A stretch of DNA of 64,000 bases from Actinacidiphila acidipaludis (GTDB lineage: Bacteria > Actinomycetota > Actinomycetes > Streptomycetales > Streptomycetaceae), in NCBI RefSeq assembly GCF_019890725.1, contig NZ_JAINZZ010000020.1, positions 61,551-125,550 of the forward strand, in the 5' to 3' direction. A program made the translations under genes and the position numbers. The notes under the pieces were generated by a model. It made no database searches. It saw only the letters and a program-made list of their open reading frames with translations, and was not told where the DNA came from. Below are positions 10,183-18,648 of the stretch, piece after piece. Numbering within the stretch: the stretch's first letter is position 1; every line of letters starts with the position of its first letter.

Positions 10183-11032
10183 TGCCGGCTGCGGCGGCGC
10201 GCACGGCCGCCGCCCGGGCCACGGCCTGGGCGGCGGCCACGCCGGACAGCAGCGTGACCGTCATGCACCAGCTCGCCAGCACGTCGGCCGGCCAGTGGTA
10301 GTCGCACCACACCAGCGCGAAGCCGACCGCGAGGACCAGCACCGGTGTGCCCGCCGCGAGCACCAGGCGGGCCGCCCTGCCGCCCGCCCACGGCAGCAGG
10401 ATCAGCGCGGCCGTGCCGAAGGCCATCGCCGACGTCGCGGTGTGACCGGACGGGAAGTAGCCGTAGCCGCTCGGGTCGGGGACCGCCGAACCCGGCGGCG
10501 GCCGGTGCACCGCGTCCTTGACCACGGTGACCACCACCGGCACCAGCGTCATCGCCAGCGCCGCGGCACCCGGCGGCAGCCACCACAGGGGCCGCCCGGC
10601 CGCGCGGCCCGCCCACGCGGTGACGACCACGGCGGCCAGCAGCACCGGCACGGCCACCTGGATGTTGCCCAGCTTGCACAGGTAGTGCGCGAAGGTGCCG
10701 AAGCCCGGGTGCGCGGCCGCCGTCCGCAGGAACCAGTGCAGGACCCGGCCGTCCCGCCGGACCGGAGCGCCGCCGGCCGTCACCTGCCAGGTGAGCACCG
10801 CGAAGCCCGCCACGCCGAGCAGCGCCAGCGTGCTCAGCAGCACAAGCTCCCGGAAAAGAGTCAGCCGCCCCGGAACAGGGGGGAGAGTTCCGGGGCGGCC
10901 AGGTCGATCGCCGAACCGCTCGTCCCGGGGGGTTTGGGGCGAACGGCCGACCGATCGGCGAGGATTGCCGGAGCCACTGGTTCCGGCGGTGTCGTGCGCG
11001 AGGGCACTGCCGAGCCGGTGATGGGGATTCAC
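10154..11032 (-). CDS. PAP2-family membrane phosphatase
   Basis: Membrane phosphatase of the PAP2/undecaprenyl-diphosphatase type. The three active-site motifs are present: KDAVHRPPPG, YFPSGHTATS and the final DYHWPADVLAS, separated by hydrophobic segments. The start is uncertain. GTG at 11032 is listed, but the first ~63 residues after it are low-complexity and span a perfect 13-bp DNA inverted repeat; GTG at 10843, just before the first hydrophobic segment, would give a more normal 229-residue protein. The last codons overlap mmsA on the other strand (stop at 10154-10156). Confidence 0.78.
10864..10899. repeat. Perfect 13-bp inverted repeat (hairpin)
   Basis: GCCGCCCCGGAAC at 10864-10876 and its exact reverse complement at 10887-10899, with a 10-nt loop. 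It lies inside the doubtful 5' extension of the PAP2 gene, about 20 nt upstream of the alternative GTG at 10843, so it may be a leader hairpin or a terminator. Confidence 0.7.
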
Positions 11033-11206
11033 CGGCGCGTTGTCGCGCGTGGCTTTCTGGGGAGTCCGCCACGAGCGGGGTGTTCCACGGAAACCGTACG
11101 TCACGGGAGTCCCGGAAACGCCACCGCTCACCCCCTCGCCATCAGGCCCGCACACCTTCTTCACGACCCCGGCCCCCTGTCGGCTCTGCCAGGGGGCCGA
11201 CATCCG

Positions 11207-12538
11207 TCAGACCCCCGCGAAGGCATTCTCGATGATGTCGAGACCCTCGTTCAGCAGATCCTCGCCGATGACCAGCGGCGGCAGGAAGCGCAACACGTTG
11301 CCGTAGGTGCCGCATGTCAGGACGATCAGGCCGGCCGCGTGGCAGGCCTTGGCGACCGCCGCGGTCACCGCCGGGTTCGGCTCCTTGCCGCCCGGCTCCA
11401 CCAGCTCGACCGCGATCATCGCGCCGCGGCCGCGGACCTCGCCGATCACCGGGAACTTCTCCTGCATCGCCCGCAGCCGCGGGGTCATGATCTCGCCGAT
11501 CCGGCGGGCCCGGGCGTTCAGGTCCAGCTCCCGCATCGTCTCGATCGCGCCCAGCGCGGCGGCGCAGGCCACCGGGTTGCCGCCGTAGGTGCCGCCGAGG
11601 CCGCCCGCGTGCGCGGCGTCCATGATCTCCGCGCGGCCGGTCACCGCGGCGAGCGGCAGACCTCCGGCGATGCCCTTCGCGGTGGTGATCAGGTCGGGCA
11701 CGATGCCCTCGTCCTCGCACGCGAACCACTGGCCGGTACGGCAGAAGCCGGTCTGGATCTCGTCGGCGACGAACACGATCCCGTTGTTCTTCGCGAACTG
11801 CGCGATGCGCGGCAGGAAGCCCTTGGCCGGCTCGATGAAGCCGCCCTCGCCGGAGATCGGCTCGATCACGATCGCCGCGACGTGCTCAGCGCCGATCTGC
11901 TTGGTGATCATGTCGATGGCCTGGGCCGCGGCCTCCTCGGCCGCGTGCTCGGGACCGGTCAGCCAGCGGTAGCCGTAGGCCAGCGGCACCCGGTAGACCT
12001 CGGGCGCGAACGGCCCGAAGCCCTCCTTGTACGGCATGTTCTTCGCGGTCAGGGCCATCGTGAGGTTGGTCCGGCCGTGGTAGCCGTGGTCGAAGACGAC
12101 GACCGCGGGGCGCTTGGTGTAGGCGCGGGCGATCTTCACCGCGTTCTCCACGGCCTCCGCGCCGGAGTTGAACAGCGCGGACTTCTTCGGGTGGTCGCCG
12201 GGGGTCAGCTCGGCCAGGCGCTCGGCGACCTCCACGTAGCCCTCGTACGGGGTGATCATGAAGCAGGTGTGCGTGAAGTCGGCGAGCTGCGCGGAGGCGC
12301 GGCGGACGACCGCCTCCGCACTGTTGCCGACCGAGGTGACGGCGATGCCGGAGCCGAAGTCGATGAGGCGGTTGCCGTCGACGTCCTCGACGATGCCGCC
12401 GCCGGCGCGCGTGACGAACACCGGCAGGGTGACGCCGACGCCGTTCGCGACCGCGGCGGACTTACGGGCCAGCAGTTCCTGGGACTTCGGTCCGGGCACA
12501 GCGGTGACGAGCTTGCGCTCCTGGGGCACTTCGGTCAT
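11207..12538 (-). CDS. gabT: 4-aminobutyrate aminotransferase
   Basis: 443-residue class-III PLP aminotransferase: GABA + 2-oxoglutarate to succinate semialdehyde + glutamate. PLP-binding residues are visible: Asp259 in ADEIQTG and the Schiff-base Lys288 in ITTAKGIAGG; NSGAEAVENA and GTYGGNPVACA are also typical of GabT. GAGGAG upstream supports the ATG. It is transcribed divergently from the large ATPase gene and provides the step between the aminobutyraldehyde dehydrogenase and the second aldehyde dehydrogenase of this window. Confidence 0.95.
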   Translation of the reverse strand: MTEVPQERKLVTAVPGPKSQELLARKSAAVANGVGVTLPVFVTRAGGGIVEDVDGNRLIDFGSGIAVTSVGNSAEAVVRRASAQLADFTHTCFMITPYEGYVEVAERLAELTPGDHPKKSALFNSGAEAVENAVKIARAYTKRPAVVVFDHGYHGRTNLTMALTAKNMPYKEGFGPFAPEVYRVPLAYGYRWLTGPEHAAEEAAAQAIDMITKQIGAEHVAAIVIEPISGEGGFIEPAKGFLPRIAQFAKNNGIVFVADEIQTGFCRTGQWFACEDEGIVPDLITTAKGIAGGLPLAAVTGRAEIMDAAHAGGLGGTYGGNPVACAAALGAIETMRELDLNARARRIGEIMTPRLRAMQEKFPVIGEVRGRGAMIAVELVEPGGKEPNPAVTAAVAKACHAAGLIVLTCGTYGNVLRFLPPLVIGEDLLNEGLDIIENAFAGV

Positions 12539-12697
12539 GGCGGACGATCTCCTCGGATCCCTCGTACGCGTACGGCATCTTCCGGCAGGCTAGGCCGCCC
12601 TCCGACGGCCACGCATACGCCGATAGGTAACACTGCCCGCCCCCGTTTCGCCGGAACGGCCAGTGCGCGCCGCCGCCCCCGCGATGGCCAAGATCCT

Positions 12698-12725
12698 TTT
12701 ACCGCCGTAGCGGCTCGACTACATT
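12698..12725 (+). promoter_or_regulatory. Possible promoter of the VirD4-like ATPase gene
   Basis: TTTACC at 12698-12703, 16-bp spacer, TACATT at 12720-12725, 42 nt before the ATG at 12768, in the gabT/ATPase divergent region. Weak match to a housekeeping promoter. Confidence 0.3.
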
Positions 12726-12767
12726 GAGCGCATCGTCGGCGACGAGGGGCGAGGGGCGAGCTGTCCA

Positions 12768-15152
12768 ATGGATGCCAGGGACCACGAGGCCGTGACGGGG
12801 GCCGCACCTCAGCCCGCCGCACCGCCGAGGCAGCCGGTACCGCGGCCGGCGGCACCACCGCCCCTTCCCGCTCAGGCGCCGCCACTGTCGGCGACGGAGC
12901 GCTGGCTGCGTACCCCGCGCGTCGTCGACGCGCCCGGCGTGTACGGATACGGCCATGTGCCGAGGGACCCCGACGACCCCGACCGGATGACCGACCGCCG
13001 GCTCGTGGGAGGCGCGGTCCTCGCCCTCCTGACCGGCGTTCTCGTCTGGTCCCTGCTGGACAACGGCTACATCCCGTTCTGGCGGGAGCCCCTCACCCTT
13101 CTCACGCCCCGGGGGTGGTGGAACGGCGGCGGCATGTCCCGCCCGGAGTACTTCGCCGACAAGGCCTACGACATCCTGTGGATGGTCCTGCTGGCCTACT
13201 ACTTCGCCCGGCTGGGCAACTGGCCGGAACTGCTGCGCCGCTACCTGACGACCCCGGCGATGCGCGGGTGGGCCTCCGTGGTCGGCGGGTTCGTGGTGTG
13301 GATGCTCTGCTGGAAGAGCTACATCCCGCTGTTCGAGGCCACGTCGGTGATCTTCCCGCAGTCCTGGACGCGCGGCGGGGGCAACGCCTACGCCGCCGCG
13401 CTGGTCGGCGACAGCCTCTACATCCCGGGCACCCTGCTGATCGCCTGGCCCTGCGCGAAGTACGGCCAGTGGGGCCGATGGCTGAGGAGGAAGCCGGCGC
13501 CGGCTGGCCCCCCGCCGTGGCCTCCGGCGCCCGGCGCCGTTCCCCCGGCCCAGCGGACGGCCCCGGGTGACCCCTTCGGCGCCGTGGACGTCTCGCCCGC
13601 CGAGTGGCCGGAGCTGAGAGGAGCCGGCCGGCACGACGTGGCCGACAGGCTGGCCGCGGAGGTCAGGTCCGGGCGCATGAACGATGTCGACTGCGTGCGG
13701 ATCCGCCATGCCTGGTCCCTGGTGCACAGCAGGCGGCAGGGCGCCGACGAGTTCGCGGACACCGTGTTGCGGCTCGGCGCGGACGCCTGCCTGCACCCTT
13801 CGGGTGACCGTGACGTGCCCCGGCGGGCGGCCGGCCACGACCTGCTCGGCGACCAGGTCCGCATCGGCAGGGGAGCCGAGGACAAGCGCAACGGCTACCA
13901 GTACCGGGGCTCCGGCATCGCCCTCTATCCGGCGGTCCTCGGCACCGGTCTGCTGGCCGTCGGGCCTGCCGGCTCGGGGAAGACCCGCCAGGTGATGCGG
14001 CCCGTGGCCGAGTCACTGTGCCTGCAGGCCCTTGGGGGCAGGGCCGCCGTGGTGGCCGTCGCCGCGGCAGAGGCCGACCTCGGACCGCGCGAGGCCTACG
14101 ACGTGGTGATCTCCCTCGGAGATCCGGCGTCCCGTTACGACCTCGACCTGTACGGCGGCACCACCGATCCGGACCTGGCCGCCTGGCTGCTGGCCGACGC
14201 ACTCGTCGACGGCCCGGAGTCCGAACAACTGCGGGCGGCCACCGCCCTCGGCCAGCTGCTCGGCCCCTACGCTGCGGCCCACGGCCACTTCCCCCCTGTT
14301 CCGGTCCTGCGCGAGCTGCTGGACGGAGTGCCCCACGCGTACGCGGCCCTGCGTGAGGCGGTGGATGCCGCCGGAGCTCCGGGTCTGATGCGCGAACTCG
14401 ACGCGCGTGAACGGCAAGCGGCACGCCCGGGCGACATCGGGAGCCTGCTGGCGGACCGCGTCGCGACCCTCGACCGGCCGGCGTTCGCGGGCTTCTTCGA
14501 CACCTCCGGCCGCAGCCGGCCGTTCTCCATGGACGCCCTGGCGCATCCGTTGCGCGTGCGCATCGAGCTGCCGGAACGCGGCCACTCGGAGGCGTCGCGG
14601 ATCCTGGTGCGCTTGCTGCTGGCGCAGTTCATGGCCACCGTGGCGTCCCGCCGCGACTCCACGATGTTCGCCTGCATCGTCGTGGACGACGCCGCGCACG
14701 CCGTCACGCCGGCGACGGTCAGGGCCCTGTCGTCCCTGCGTGCGGCCAACGCCGGCGCCGTACTGGGCCTGCGCACGCTGGACGACATCCCGGAACAACT
14801 GCGCGGGCCGCTGGTGGGCTCGATCGGGTGCCGTATGGCGCTCGCCGGCGTCTCGCCCTGGGACGGCGGGTTCTTCGCGGAGGCATGGGGGACCACCACG
14901 GTCCAGACCCGGGATGTGACGCGGACGCCGGATCAGTCGGGCGGGATGGCGCGGCGGGCGTCGCGGGGGGTGCGGCGGCTGTTCACCGGGGAAGCGGTGA
15001 CCACGGAGTCCGTCACCGTCCGCGAGGTGGAGCGCGAGCGCTGGTCCGCCTCGGACCTGGCCCACGGCGTCCCCGCAGGCCACGCCGTGGTGTCGATGAC
15101 CACGACCGGCGGGGAGCACGCCCCTCCGGTCCTCGTGGACCTGAGGGCGTGA
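12768..15152 (+). CDS. Membrane-anchored VirD4/TraG-like P-loop ATPase
   Basis: 794 residues. A Pro/Ala-rich N-terminus (to about residue 45) is followed by four hydrophobic segments between about 80 and 235 (for example LVGGAVLALLTGVLVWSLL and GWASVVGGFVVWMLCW). The cytoplasmic ATPase has Walker A GPAGSGKTRQVM near residue 400, an acidic Walker-B-like VVDDAAHAV near 640, and the following RTLDDIPEQL and GSIGCRMALAGVSPWDGGFF segments, which resemble coupling-protein/DNA-translocase ATPases. No relaxase or mating-channel genes are nearby. The location between gabT and pucR suggests a chromosomal, not plasmid, role; function unknown. Confidence 0.8.
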   Translation: MDARDHEAVTGAAPQPAAPPRQPVPRPAAPPPLPAQAPPLSATERWLRTPRVVDAPGVYGYGHVPRDPDDPDRMTDRRLVGGAVLALLTGVLVWSLLDNGYIPFWREPLTLLTPRGWWNGGGMSRPEYFADKAYDILWMVLLAYYFARLGNWPELLRRYLTTPAMRGWASVVGGFVVWMLCWKSYIPLFEATSVIFPQSWTRGGGNAYAAALVGDSLYIPGTLLIAWPCAKYGQWGRWLRRKPAPAGPPPWPPAPGAVPPAQRTAPGDPFGAVDVSPAEWPELRGAGRHDVADRLAAEVRSGRMNDVDCVRIRHAWSLVHSRRQGADEFADTVLRLGADACLHPSGDRDVPRRAAGHDLLGDQVRIGRGAEDKRNGYQYRGSGIALYPAVLGTGLLAVGPAGSGKTRQVMRPVAESLCLQALGGRAAVVAVAAAEADLGPREAYDVVISLGDPASRYDLDLYGGTTDPDLAAWLLADALVDGPESEQLRAATALGQLLGPYAAAHGHFPPVPVLRELLDGVPHAYAALREAVDAAGAPGLMRELDARERQAARPGDIGSLLADRVATLDRPAFAGFFDTSGRSRPFSMDALAHPLRVRIELPERGHSEASRILVRLLLAQFMATVASRRDSTMFACIVVDDAAHAVTPATVRALSSLRAANAGAVLGLRTLDDIPEQLRGPLVGSIGCRMALAGVSPWDGGFFAEAWGTTTVQTRDVTRTPDQSGGMARRASRGVRRLFTGEAVTTESVTVREVERERWSASDLAHGVPAGHAVVSMTTTGGEHAPPVLVDLRA

Positions 15153-15233
15153 GAAGGCCGCTGTACGGTGCGGCACAATTGAAGGGGCCGTCCGGTACCG
15201 GGCGGACAAAAGCCACGGGGTCACCAGGTCGGT

Positions 15234-16772
15234 ATGCCGCTCACTCTCGCGTCCCTCGCCCATCACTCGGCGCTCAAGCTGGCCGTCCTCGCCGGCGGTG
15301 ACCGGCTCGACGCCCAGGTCCGCTGGGTGCACACCAGCGAACTGGACGACCCGGGGCCCTACCTGGAGGGCGGCGAACTGCTGCTCACCACCGGCATGAA
15401 GCTCGACACCGAGGACCCCGCCGCGATGCGCGCGTACGTGCGGCGGCTGGCCGGGGCCCGCGTGGTCGGGCTCGGCTTCGGCGTGGGCGTCGGGCACGAC
15501 AGCGTCCCGTCCGCCCTGGTCGCGGCCGCCGAGGAGGCCGGGCTGCCGCTGCTCGAAGTGCCGCGCCCCACCCCCTTCATCGCGATCAGCAAGGCCGTGT
15601 CCGCGGCCGTCGCCGCCGACCAGTACAAGGCCGTCACCGCCGGCTTCGAGGCCCAGCGGGAACTCACCCGCGCCGCGCTGGCCGCCGACGGCACCGCAGC
15701 CCTGCTCGCCCGGCTCGCCGCCCACCTCGACGGCTGGGCCGCGCTGTACGACGCCTCCGGCGCGGTGCTGGCCGCGGCCCCCGAGTGGGCCGGCCGCCGG
15801 GCCGCCCGGCTGGCCGGCGAGATCGACCGGCTCCGCGACACCCCCGCCCCCGCCAGCGCCGCCGTCGCCGGGCCGGCCGGCACCGAGGACCGGGTGGAGC
15901 TGCAGTCGCTCGGCACCGGCCGCCGCCCCCGCGGCTTCCTCGCCGTCGGCACCGAGGAGCGCCTCGACACCTCGGCGCGCTACGTCGTGCACGCCGCCGT
16001 CGCCCTGCTCACCCTCTCCCTGGAGCAGTCCCGCACCCTCCAGGACGCCCAGGCGCGGCTCGCCGCCGCCCTGCTGCGGATGCTGCTGGCCGGCGAGCCC
16101 GCGCACGCCCGCGCGGTGGCCGGCCGGCTCTACGGCGGCCTGTTCGACCAGCCGGTGCGGGTGCTCATCGCCGAGCCGGCCGACCCGCGCACCGGATCCG
16201 ACGCCGTGACGCTGCTCGGCGAGCGCGCCGAGGCCGCCGCTTCCCGCGCGGGCGAGCCGCTGCTGGCCGTCCGGGAGGGCGAGCGGCTGATCGTGCTGGC
16301 CGCCGCCGACGCGGGCGCGCTGGCCGCCGCCGCCGACCTCGCCGACGCCGAGGACGCCCTGGCCGCGGGACTCTCGGCGGCCGCCGAGGTGCCGGACGTG
16401 CCCGAGGCGCACCAGCAGGCCGAACGGGCGCTGGCCGTGGCGCTGCGCCGCGGCCGCAACCTGGTGGAGCACGACGAGGTCGGGGCCGGGTCCGTCATGC
16501 CGCTGCTGGCCGACGACGCGGTACGGGCCTTCGCGGAGGGCCTGCTGCGGCCGCTGCGCGAGCACGACTCCACCTCGCGGGGCGACCTCGTGGCCTCGCT
16601 CGCCGCCTGGCTCTCCCACCACGGCCAGTGGGACGCGGCCGCCGCCGACCTCGGCGTGCACCGCCATACCCTGCGCTACCGGATGCGCCGCGTCGAGGAG
16701 ATCCTCGGCCGCTCCCTGGACGACCCGGACGTCCGCATGGAGCTGTGGCTGGCCCTCAAGGCGGAGGGCTGA
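15234..16772 (+). CDS. PucR-family transcriptional regulator
   Basis: 512 residues. N-terminal PucR ligand domain (RWVHTSELDDPG, GGELLLTTGMKL), a central GGDEF-like/GAF-like middle region, and a C-terminal PucR-type helix-turn-helix (WDAAAADLGVHRHTLRYRMR). Members regulate purine, GABA and polyamine catabolism in Gram-positives, usually as activators responding to a pathway intermediate. It lies immediately upstream of an aldehyde dehydrogenase gene in the same direction and near gabT, so GABA or succinate-semialdehyde use is its likely target (inference). A second PucR-type regulator lies at the far left of the window. Confidence 0.9.
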   Translation: MPLTLASLAHHSALKLAVLAGGDRLDAQVRWVHTSELDDPGPYLEGGELLLTTGMKLDTEDPAAMRAYVRRLAGARVVGLGFGVGVGHDSVPSALVAAAEEAGLPLLEVPRPTPFIAISKAVSAAVAADQYKAVTAGFEAQRELTRAALAADGTAALLARLAAHLDGWAALYDASGAVLAAAPEWAGRRAARLAGEIDRLRDTPAPASAAVAGPAGTEDRVELQSLGTGRRPRGFLAVGTEERLDTSARYVVHAAVALLTLSLEQSRTLQDAQARLAAALLRMLLAGEPAHARAVAGRLYGGLFDQPVRVLIAEPADPRTGSDAVTLLGERAEAAASRAGEPLLAVREGERLIVLAAADAGALAAAADLADAEDALAAGLSAAAEVPDVPEAHQQAERALAVALRRGRNLVEHDEVGAGSVMPLLADDAVRAFAEGLLRPLREHDSTSRGDLVASLAAWLSHHGQWDAAAADLGVHRHTLRYRMRRVEEILGRSLDDPDVRMELWLALKAEG

Positions 16773-16980
16773 CGACCGGATCACCGGCGGCCCGGAGTGC
16801 GTGAGGAGCACACGGCCGTGCCCGGCCCCGGGCCGACCGGAGGCAGGCGTTCTTCCCCAGCCGCGCTGGCCATTCCGTAGCGCCGCCGGCTGTCCGTACT
16901 CCGCTGTGGACAACGGGCCGCGGTGGCGGCCGCGCCTACGGTGGGGGCACCTCGCGATCACCAGAAGGGCGGATCCCACC

Positions 16981-18441
16981 GTGACAAGCACAGGCGCAGC
17001 CTCGCACCCGTTCTGGGTGGCCGGCCGGCCGGCCACCGGCGCGGACAGTTTCGACGTGACGAACCCGTGGGACGGCTCGCTGGTGGGCCGGGTCGGCGTG
17101 CCGACCCCGGAACAGGTCGAGGAGGCGGTGGCCGCGGCCGCCGCCGCGCAGCACGCCTTCGCCGCCACGCCGGCCCACGTGCGGGCCGCCGCCCTGGACC
17201 ACGTCGGCAAGCGGCTCGCCGAGCGGGCCGAGGAGATAGCCCGGCTCATCACCGCCGAGAACGGCAAGCCGCTGAAGTGGGCCCGCGGCGAGGTGGGCCG
17301 CGCGGTCTCCGTCTTCCGCTGGGCCGCCGAGGAGGCCCGCCGCTTCAACAGCGGCGAGGCGCAGCGCCTGGACACCGACCCCGGCGGCGTCGGCCGGCTC
17401 GCCCTGACCCGCCGGTTCAGCCACGGACCGGTGCTGGGCATCGCGCCCTTCAACTTCCCGCTCAACCTGGTGGCGCACAAGATCGCCCCGGCCATCGCGG
17501 TGGGCGCGCCGATCATCCTCAAGCCGGCCCCGGCCACCCCGCTGTCGGCGCTGCTGCTCGGCGAGCTGCTGGCGGAGACCACCGGCCTGCCCGAGGGCGC
17601 GTGGAGCGTGCTGCCGGTGCCCAACGACCGGATGCCCGCGCTGGTGCAGGACCCGCGGCTGCCGGTGATCTCGTTCACCGGCTCCGACACCGTCGGCTAC
17701 CAGATCATGGACTCGGTGCCGCGCAAGCGCGTCACCCTCGAACTCGGCGGCAACGCGGCCGCCGTCGTCCTCGCCGACTGGTCGTCCGACCAGGACCTGG
17801 AGTGGGCGGCGACCCGGATCGCCACCTTCGCCAACTACCAGGCGGGCCAGTCCTGCATCTCGGTGCAGCGGGTCATCGCCGACGCGTCGGTCTACGACGA
17901 GCTGGTCGAGCGGGTGCTGGCGAAGGTCGGCGCGCAGGTGACCGGTGACCCGAACGACGACGCGACGGACGTCGGCCCGCTGGTCAGCGAGGCCGCCGCC
18001 GAGCGCGTCGCCGCCTGGGTGGAGGACGCGGTGGCCAAGGGCGCCAAGGTGCTCGCCGGCGGGGTGCGCGACGGCGCGAGCTACGCGCCGACCGTGCTGG
18101 CGGACCTGCCCGCGGACGCGATCCTGGCGACCGAGGAGGCGTTCGGGCCGGTGCTCTCCCTGCACCGGGTGGACGGCCCCGACGAGGCCTTCGCGGCGGT
18201 CAACGACTCCCGGTTCGGCCTGCAGGCGGGCGTGTTCACCCACGACCTGCAGTTGGCGTTCCGGGCGCACCGCGATCTGGAGGTGGGCGGTGTGATCATC
18301 GGCGACGCGCCGTCGTACCGCGCCGACCAGATGCCGTACGGCGGGGTCAAGGACTCCGGCAACGGCCGCGAGGGCGTCCGGTTCGCGATGGAGGACTACA
18401 CCTACGAGCGGGTGCTGGTCCTCACCGGCCTCGACCTCTAG
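16981..18441 (+). CDS. Aldehyde dehydrogenase, probable succinate-semialdehyde dehydrogenase
   Basis: 486 residues. Complete ALDH catalytic set: Asn158 in APFNFPLNL, Glu254 in TLELGGNAA, Cys292 in GQSCISVQR. GTG at 16981 follows AGAAGGGCGGA; the frame is open further upstream but without homology. The GQSCIS active-site form is found in lactaldehyde/SSADH-like ALDHs rather than in the classical GabD (GQxCxxxxR), so the exact substrate is less certain than the family. Next to a PucR regulator and near gabT, the natural role is succinate semialdehyde to succinate, ending GABA catabolism. Confidence 0.88.
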   Translation: MTSTGAASHPFWVAGRPATGADSFDVTNPWDGSLVGRVGVPTPEQVEEAVAAAAAAQHAFAATPAHVRAAALDHVGKRLAERAEEIARLITAENGKPLKWARGEVGRAVSVFRWAAEEARRFNSGEAQRLDTDPGGVGRLALTRRFSHGPVLGIAPFNFPLNLVAHKIAPAIAVGAPIILKPAPATPLSALLLGELLAETTGLPEGAWSVLPVPNDRMPALVQDPRLPVISFTGSDTVGYQIMDSVPRKRVTLELGGNAAAVVLADWSSDQDLEWAATRIATFANYQAGQSCISVQRVIADASVYDELVERVLAKVGAQVTGDPNDDATDVGPLVSEAAAERVAAWVEDAVAKGAKVLAGGVRDGASYAPTVLADLPADAILATEEAFGPVLSLHRVDGPDEAFAAVNDSRFGLQAGVFTHDLQLAFRAHRDLEVGGVIIGDAPSYRADQMPYGGVKDSGNGREGVRFAMEDYTYERVLVLTGLDL

Positions 18442-18451
18442 GCACGCCGGG

Positions 18452-18517
18452 CCCCGGACCGGTCTCCAGGCGCCGGTCCGGTCTCCGGACCCCGGACCGG
18501 TCTCCAGGCGCCGGTCC
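18452..18517. repeat. Tandem 28-bp direct repeat, each copy a hairpin
   Basis: Two identical 28-bp copies at 18452-18479 and 18490-18517 (unit begins CCCCGGACCGG and ends CGCCGGTCC), spaced by 10 bp. Each copy can fold with a 7-bp GGACCGG/CCGGTCC stem. Confidence 0.75.
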
Positions 18518-18541
18518 AGGGCCACGGCCTGACACACGGTC

Positions 18542-18571
18542 AGCAGCGGCGGGTTCCCACCCGCCGCTGCT
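18542..18571 (+). terminator. Perfect 13-bp hairpin after the aldehyde dehydrogenase
   Basis: AGCAGCGGCGGGT at 18542-18554 and its exact complement at 18559-18571, loop TCCC. No U-tract. Best terminator candidate for the aldehyde dehydrogenase; it also isolates the acyl-CoA dehydrogenase gene. Confidence 0.7.
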
Positions 18572-18648
18572 CTGGCTGGATTGCGTGAATTCGGGTAGTA
18601 CGGACCAGTAGACCGGTCGGTAACCGGGTACCCGGAGGTGACGCAACC

